Source: Eucalyptus grandis (lineage: Eukaryota; Streptophyta; Magnoliopsida; Myrtales; Myrtaceae). From it: 64,000 bases of DNA. The DNA is taken from contig NC_052620.1 in the NCBI RefSeq assembly GCF_016545825.1, positions 15,376,001-15,440,000 on the forward strand, read 5' to 3'. Below, piece after piece: positions 58,776 to 64,000 of this stretch. Below the pieces are notes generated by a model. It was not told the DNA's origin, made no database searches, and saw nothing but the letters and a program-made list of their open reading frames with translations. The position numbers were made by a program, and so were the translations under genes. Numbering within the stretch: the first letter of the stretch is position 1; every line of letters starts with the position of its first letter.

Positions 58776-58899
58776 ATTAATTAAAAAAAATTATTATGAA
58801 TATATCGATTTAAAAAATTTCGCCTTATTAATTCAATATAAAATATGAGAGCCATTGATCAAGAAACGATAAAGAGCCAAAAAGAAATGGAATGCATCT

Positions 58900-59240
58900 C
58901 TGAAACTGAGGCCGACATTGATGCTACCCCTACCTGCACCATCGCAGTCCTTTCACTGTCGTCGAAGAAGAGGCTCTCGCAGTCTCCCTCTAGACAGGGG
59001 CCGATTTGACAAAAATTAATAAAAATAGGGGGGGTCAAAAGTCAAATCATTCACACAAGGTCACGTGATGCCAAGATTTCTTGACGCCGTTAGCCCCGGC
59101 TGGCCGTCCGCCGCCTGGGGTTCCGCGCCGCCCCCCGCGGGGGGATGGGACGGCGTCGGTCGACTCACCGTCAGATCTCCGCCTCGGGAACTGCCGACGG
59201 AGGGCGGTCTCGTCGCGAAACGTCACGGGGGTAATAAGTG
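58900..59240. other. GC-rich island without recognised gene
   Basis: 59070-59240 is strongly GC- and CpG-rich (GCGCCGCCCCCCGCGGGG) in AT-rich surroundings. No conserved protein wording in any frame. Could be an orphan promoter, an exon scrap or an element core. Confidence 0.4.
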
Positions 59241-60059
59241 TCAAATAATTTTTACCCCCCGCCTTCCCCAGGTTTTCCGAATTTTTTAACCTCGTGGGTG
59301 GGCCCTACCTTTTGCTTTTCTTCACGTTCTCCCGGTTGACTATGTTTTCTTGCTTCGGGATTGGTCGCGGAGCTTAGCCGGTCGCCGGTCGCAGCAGTGC
59401 AGTGCTCTTTTTTTTCTTATTCTGAAAGTTAATCTTCAATTAATTTAGAGTAAAAGTCAAAAAAATCCTAAATTAATACCACCATGATATATTTTTATTA
59501 TCAAAATCCGAAATTAATACATATATAACAAATTTGCTTTATATTTAATTTATGTTAAATTTTACCATTAAATTTTCGAATTTAATTATTCATGATAATT
59601 GACAAATCTATCGTACTATGCCACAAAGGTATATTGTTTGTGGTTTTTCATTGTGGTAATATAATGTAATAAAAATTAAGGAAAATAAAAGCATTTATAA
59701 AATTTTTAAAAATTAGTTTCGTAGTTTAGGTTTTTCGGAATATTAATTTAATTGAAAATTTCGATTTTTTAAATATTTTTTCGATTTTCGATGAGTTGAA
59801 ATTGTGTAAAAGTTTGGATTTGATATTTTATTCTCACGAGGGGCGCCAAGTCTACTATACGCGGTCAGAGGAGGGGTAAACAGAGGGGCTTGAATGCAAA
59901 GTCAGAGCAAAGAACAGCGAAACCTTTTTATTTTGTTATTTCCGAGGTCGCCTCTCTTTTCAGAGCCTCTCCGTTGGTACGAGTTGTACCACACTGCCTG
60001 ACCGTGACCCATCTACAAATTTCCCAATCCCCATCTTACTATTCGAATGCGATTTGAAT

Positions 60060-60250
60060 ATTCACTTTAAGGCCCCTTTTAAAAATTTTAAATCACTTTT
60101 CAGAATTCATTTTGAAAGATAATTGCTTATAAAGATAAATGAATGAATATATTAAAGCATAAATTATTGTCGATGGTAAAAGTATTTTTATTGACTAATT
60201 ATTCTAAGTACTAACCAATCATTTTAAAGAAAAATATATTCAAGCCATTT
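60060..60250. mobile_element. Foldback MITE, diverged copy
   Basis: TTTTGAAAGATAATTGCTTA and the right part ACCAATCATTTTAAAGAAAA with CCATTTATTTGTCGCTAAAT resemble the 60925 element. Diverged. Confidence 0.4.
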
Positions 60251-60924
60251 ATTTGTCGCTAAATAAACTAATTGTAAATGTTTGCTTTTATGTTTTTATC
60301 AATTAATTTTGATCTTGTATTGAGCTAGTTCTAGGATCAAGCCCTAGCTAAATCATCTTGCCTGAGTGCATGATTTTGTTTTTGTTTTGTGAATGTTTAG
60401 ATAGTCAAATTTGTGAACCCGTGATCTTGAATTATAGAGAAAAAAAAAATTATAACTCTAGATTCAGTGGAGATCCATATGATTGCTACTAGGGCACTGT
60501 GTTGGTCATTGAACTATGTGCTACCTAGGCGATTCCTTTGCATTTTGGTGTTGTACAATTATAGAAATGTCCACAGATGTTGAGCCAGCCATCGTTGAGA
60601 TGATAAAAGTGGTATAGGTCAAGCTCGGCTACATGTACGATGTGTGTTCTAGTGTTTTTGACGAAGATGATGCATGTGAATGTTTACTACTACTATTGTG
60701 GACAAGATAGTTGTCTCTTAACATGGTTTAATTGCAAGTTGAGTGAATCTAATTCTATTAATTACAAGAATACCATAATTTCTATTAATGACAAACTAAT
60801 ACAAGCTTTTATAGACTTACCATTAAATTTCATAATGTCATCACTGCATGATTTTGAGAGCATTTAGAATCACTTTACTTGCATTTCAAAAAGAAATTCA
60901 AGTGACAAGGTTAATTTAGGCTTT

Positions 60925-61155
60925 GTTTATTACACATAAAATAAATGATTTGAAAAATATCTTTCTAAAAATAATCGTTTATAATATTTTGAATAATTAG
61001 CCAATGAAATATTTGTATTATCAATAATAGTTCATGCCTACATTTTTCTTTTTTGTGAATGATGAAAATATTTTTTGTTGATTTATTTTTATAAGTGATT
61101 ACTTTTAGAAAAATATTTTTCAAATCATTTATTTTCCGTGAAACAAATACTCTAT
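60925..61155. mobile_element. Foldback MITE
   Basis: The left arm AAATAAATGATTTGAAAAAT and CTAAAAATAATCGTTTAT is matched by the reverse complement of the right arm AAATAAATGATTTGAAAAAT and CTAAAAGTAATCACTTAT. A clean hairpin element of about 230 bp. Confidence 0.75.
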
Positions 61156-62160
61156 TAGTTTATTTAATTCAATTGACATTTATTTTTAGATGATCTGTAT
61201 ATATTTTATGTATATTAAGATCAATGGATTATGAATAGACTATGGTGAATGAGTGATGTGATCTCTTATATGAAATGTCCAATGACCTCAACTTTTATTT
61301 TTCGATCTATGACTTTATTCTTACTTTCTACCTAACTAATGCCACCGTTTTGCTATATATTAAGAGGAAATGTATATATTTTATGAACAGGATTTGAATA
61401 ACGAAAAGGTTATGCTGCCTCTTGAGGGATTTATGAAGTTTTGATTATTTTCATGACGACACTTTTTTCAAAATTTGAAAATTAAGAAAGTACAACATTG
61501 TTCTTTTCATGACAAAATTGAATAATATATAGTGGCGTGACTTTAGAAAATTAACAACGTTAGTACTGATCATGTTATATAGAATCATAGATGTACATGT
61601 CAACAATTTTCCATTAAAATGGACTATACAAACTACATTGATAAATTGTCAAAATATTTAGGACTTAATTGATACAATTGAAATGCTTATGATTAAAAAA
61701 ATAGTTGGCATAAATATAAAATGTTTATAATTTTTTTGGAAACTTTCCTCAATCACTTATTATGCTCAATGATGCAATTTACTAACATTTTTTTTTTCAT
61801 TTTTTAATCATCTGATGTATTTTATGCTAAATATTATTTCATTAAAAATTAGTATTAGATTTATGTGTTTCAAATACAATGTAATAACCTAAATCAAACA
61901 TACTTTTGTACCCCAGCACTACATATATAAAGGGTTTCAAGAACGATAAGTTCAACATGATTTAAACAATAACGACGTTATATTTATTTTCAAATTACTT
62001 TATTAAGATTAGCAAGATAAAGATGATTACAAATACAAATTTTGTTTGGTTGATTTATGAAAACTTCTTTTCATCAAAATATCAATATTTAAAAAAATAT
62101 TTGGTGGTCATCCCATTTTAGTCTAGACAATCGTGCATCGTTGGATTTTACGACGGACGG
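61156..62160. other. Intergenic, nothing firm
   Basis: AT-rich. 61580-61750 carries phrases of the GTCCTAAAC MITE class (AATTGTCAAAATATTTAGGA). No gene. Confidence 0.4.
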
Positions 62161-62176
62161 GGAAAAGTACCTACCG

Positions 62177-62218
62177 TTCATGGCTAGTTTTTTTTTTGGT
62201 CAGAATTCATGGCTAGTT
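62177..62218 (-). mobile_element. LINE tail footprint with 13-bp perfect target duplication
   Basis: TTCATGGCTAGTT at 62177-62189 and 62206-62218, identical, around eight T and GGTCAGAA. On the minus strand this is TTCTGACC plus poly(A), close to the TTCGACC of the 14527 site. Confidence 0.72.
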
Positions 62219-62375
62219 GACAGTGCGAAAAGCTCGAGCAACTTTTCCCCCGTTGGCCTAAGGACCGGTCAAATCAATTTGTATGTCACTGCATCAGCAC
62301 TCCTTAGCTGCCATTCGTAATATAAAAGGACCACTTTAACGTAATATAAAGGCAAAAAATGGCAAAGGGGTTTTA

Positions 62376-62402
62376 CATAATAATAATAATAATAATAATA
62401 AT
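62376..62402. repeat. (TAA)9 microsatellite
   Basis: Uninterrupted trinucleotide run of about 27 bp. Confidence 0.9.
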
Positions 62403-62700
62403 ATGATAATATAAATGGTTTAAGAACTTTGATCAAACGTAATGTAATTTATAAATTTTAAATTGGGCAGTAATGTCGTTCATGAACTTTGAGTAAAATT
62501 GAATATTTTTATTCAATCTAGAGATCAAATTAAACATGTAACATAATTTTATGAGCAATATTAAATAAATTAAAACTTCATAGACCACATTATATATTAG
62601 GGTAAAGTTTAATAACCACATTATATAAATTTGAATTTTATGTATTACATTGCACATTAAGCAAAAACTCATGAACTACTTGTATAATTTATCCTAAAAA
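62403..62700. mobile_element. MITE of the ATGACACAAAT family, diverged
   Basis: Left phrases AAGAACTTTGATCAAACGTA and GTTCATGAACTTTGAGTAAA face an inverted right end (TTGCACATTAAGCAAAAACT, CATGAACTACTTGTATAATT). Matches the 12548 element in layout. Confidence 0.5.
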
Positions 62701-64000
62701 AAAGGTTATGGTGATGATGACATGTTATAATATATTTCTTTGTTTCAAAATTAAGATAACCTAACACGAAGGGGAAAAAAAATTATCACTAGTGATCTAA
62801 CCATGTATTTGTCGAGGATATAACAATGATACCTCAATTTGTGAAACAAAAATAATCTTCAAAATTACTAATATAAACAAGAAACCATGTTAAAATTGAA
62901 ATCATCTTCGAATTTACTTGATTAATAGAATCGTAAATTTAAAAAAATGCATATACCTGATGATACTTTTATCAATTCCACAATTGGTATAAAAAAAACT
63001 TCATATTATCATTTATTCGATGAATGATATGTGTATTTGGATTTATTATTACTTTACTTCTTCCGCATTTTAACTATCCATTAGTGATCATAAATATCAT
63101 CTATCTTACTATCAATATGTCTATAAGAAGTTAACAATAGAATGTTAAGGAATTTGAGAACCAATGCTCAGTTTATGGCAAAAGGAAAATAAATAATGAA
63201 ATTATTCAATTTGAAAAGTACTTATGAAAAATCATAAAGCAATAATGATATAACTATATTTTTCTGCAAAAGGGGGAACAAATAAAAGTCTTTCGAAGGG
63301 GACAACGTACTGAAAAAAATATTCATGCTAGATATGATTAAAATCTCATAAACATTTTTATATGCTAGTAATGTTTTTTTTAGTTTTATTTCACATGGCC
63401 ACTGTAAATGAGAATCCACGTGTCTAGCTAATAGGATAACACGACCTGTACATCTTTCTTTTTTGTATTCAAAGAATTCGAACAGCGCCCTTTTCCTGGG
63501 AAAATTAAAAAATGTTTTGACATTTTCTAGGAGTAAATTATGTGCCAAGTACCCCGGCGCACCCTCCAAGTAACATGTTACTGCTTGATAATCCTAATAC
63601 ACGGTCGACATGATGCTTAACCTTAGCCTACTCATATAAACAGCATGTTCCCACCTCCAAATAATAAATTCAAAATTTACTAAAAAAATTAAACAAAATT
63701 GGAAAAAAAAAAGCATCAAAATTACTAATATAAGAATAACCTGTTTCATTGTATTCCCTTCTGGTTGGTTAAAGAAACACATGCACCTGCCTTTGACTAT
63801 ACTTCATCTTTTAATAATTTAATAGAGTATCATTGATATTTAAATGAAATTTGTATGCTTCTAGTGCTACTGTCAAGACTAATCCCATCTCCCCTTTTGA
63901 CTCGGAGCGGAATTGAAAAATTGCACAAAATATATCATTGCATAAATCAAAACCTTAAGTCCACTTTTATATTTCCATTTGGATATTCCAATTCGCTTGT
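62701..64000. other. Intergenic to window end
   Basis: AT-rich, short frames only. No gene, repeat pair or RNA gene recognised. Confidence 0.4.

Noticed and set aside
1..64000. tRNA, rRNA, CRISPR or bacterial-type operons
   Set aside because: No tRNA-like A/B boxes with a matching acceptor, no rRNA, no regularly spaced identical repeats; the window is plant nuclear DNA.

Overview
This is nuclear DNA of a dicot plant. Genes are sparse, introns follow GT-AG, there is a TIR-NB-LRR (TNL) resistance gene, and most of the space is AT-rich transposon debris. The TNL wording and the many small foldback elements fit a woody rosid, most likely Myrtales/Myrtaceae (Eucalyptus or Syzygium type). That placement is an inference from recognition, not a measurement.

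Four host loci stand out. (1) A TNL gene lies on the minus strand at about 2315-7207. Its exon structure is complete, but three single-base deletions break the reading frame, each in a short homopolymer. (2) A two-exon wax-synthase-like MBOAT acyltransferase lies on the plus strand at 13424-15469. The start codon expected for the family reads ATA, and the next in-frame ATG is nine codons downstream. (3) A farnesol/phytol-kinase-like (FOLK) family occupies 20.1-33.5 kb as three partial copies. Copy a (20413-21141) is dead and ends at a Ty3/gypsy element. Copy b supplies only a good first exon (28892-29179). Copy c has a ruined first exon but perfect exons 2-6 (32158-33466). Exon 1 of b and exons 2-6 of c join in phase into one full-length gene. 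(4) An intact WAV3-type RING/vWA E3 ubiquitin ligase lies on the minus strand at 47661-50030, in a GC-rich island.

The mobile fraction holds a 5'-truncated LINE with a 16-bp target-site duplication (9059-9951), two RNase H-like LINE fragments, a decayed Ty3/gypsy body (21598-25957) with a small internal inversion, and a Ty1/copia fragment (about 26095-27085). It also holds several families of terminal-inverted-repeat/MITE elements, two of them nested. Six sites carry a poly(A) tail plus only 5 to 12 other bases between 12-16 bp target duplications; they look like LINE insertions truncated almost to nothing. Two arrays of a degenerate repeat (18.5-19.0 and 40.6-42.0 kb) and a 0.5-kb inverted repeat (37.7-40.0 kb) are further unexplained structures.

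Beyond about 50.3 kb I see no protein-coding gene I can support. That part is AT-rich intergenic DNA with MITEs, microsatellites and one short GC-rich island. No rRNA, tRNA or CRISPR was recognised. The host genes are unrelated to each other in function apart from the duplicated FOLK copies.
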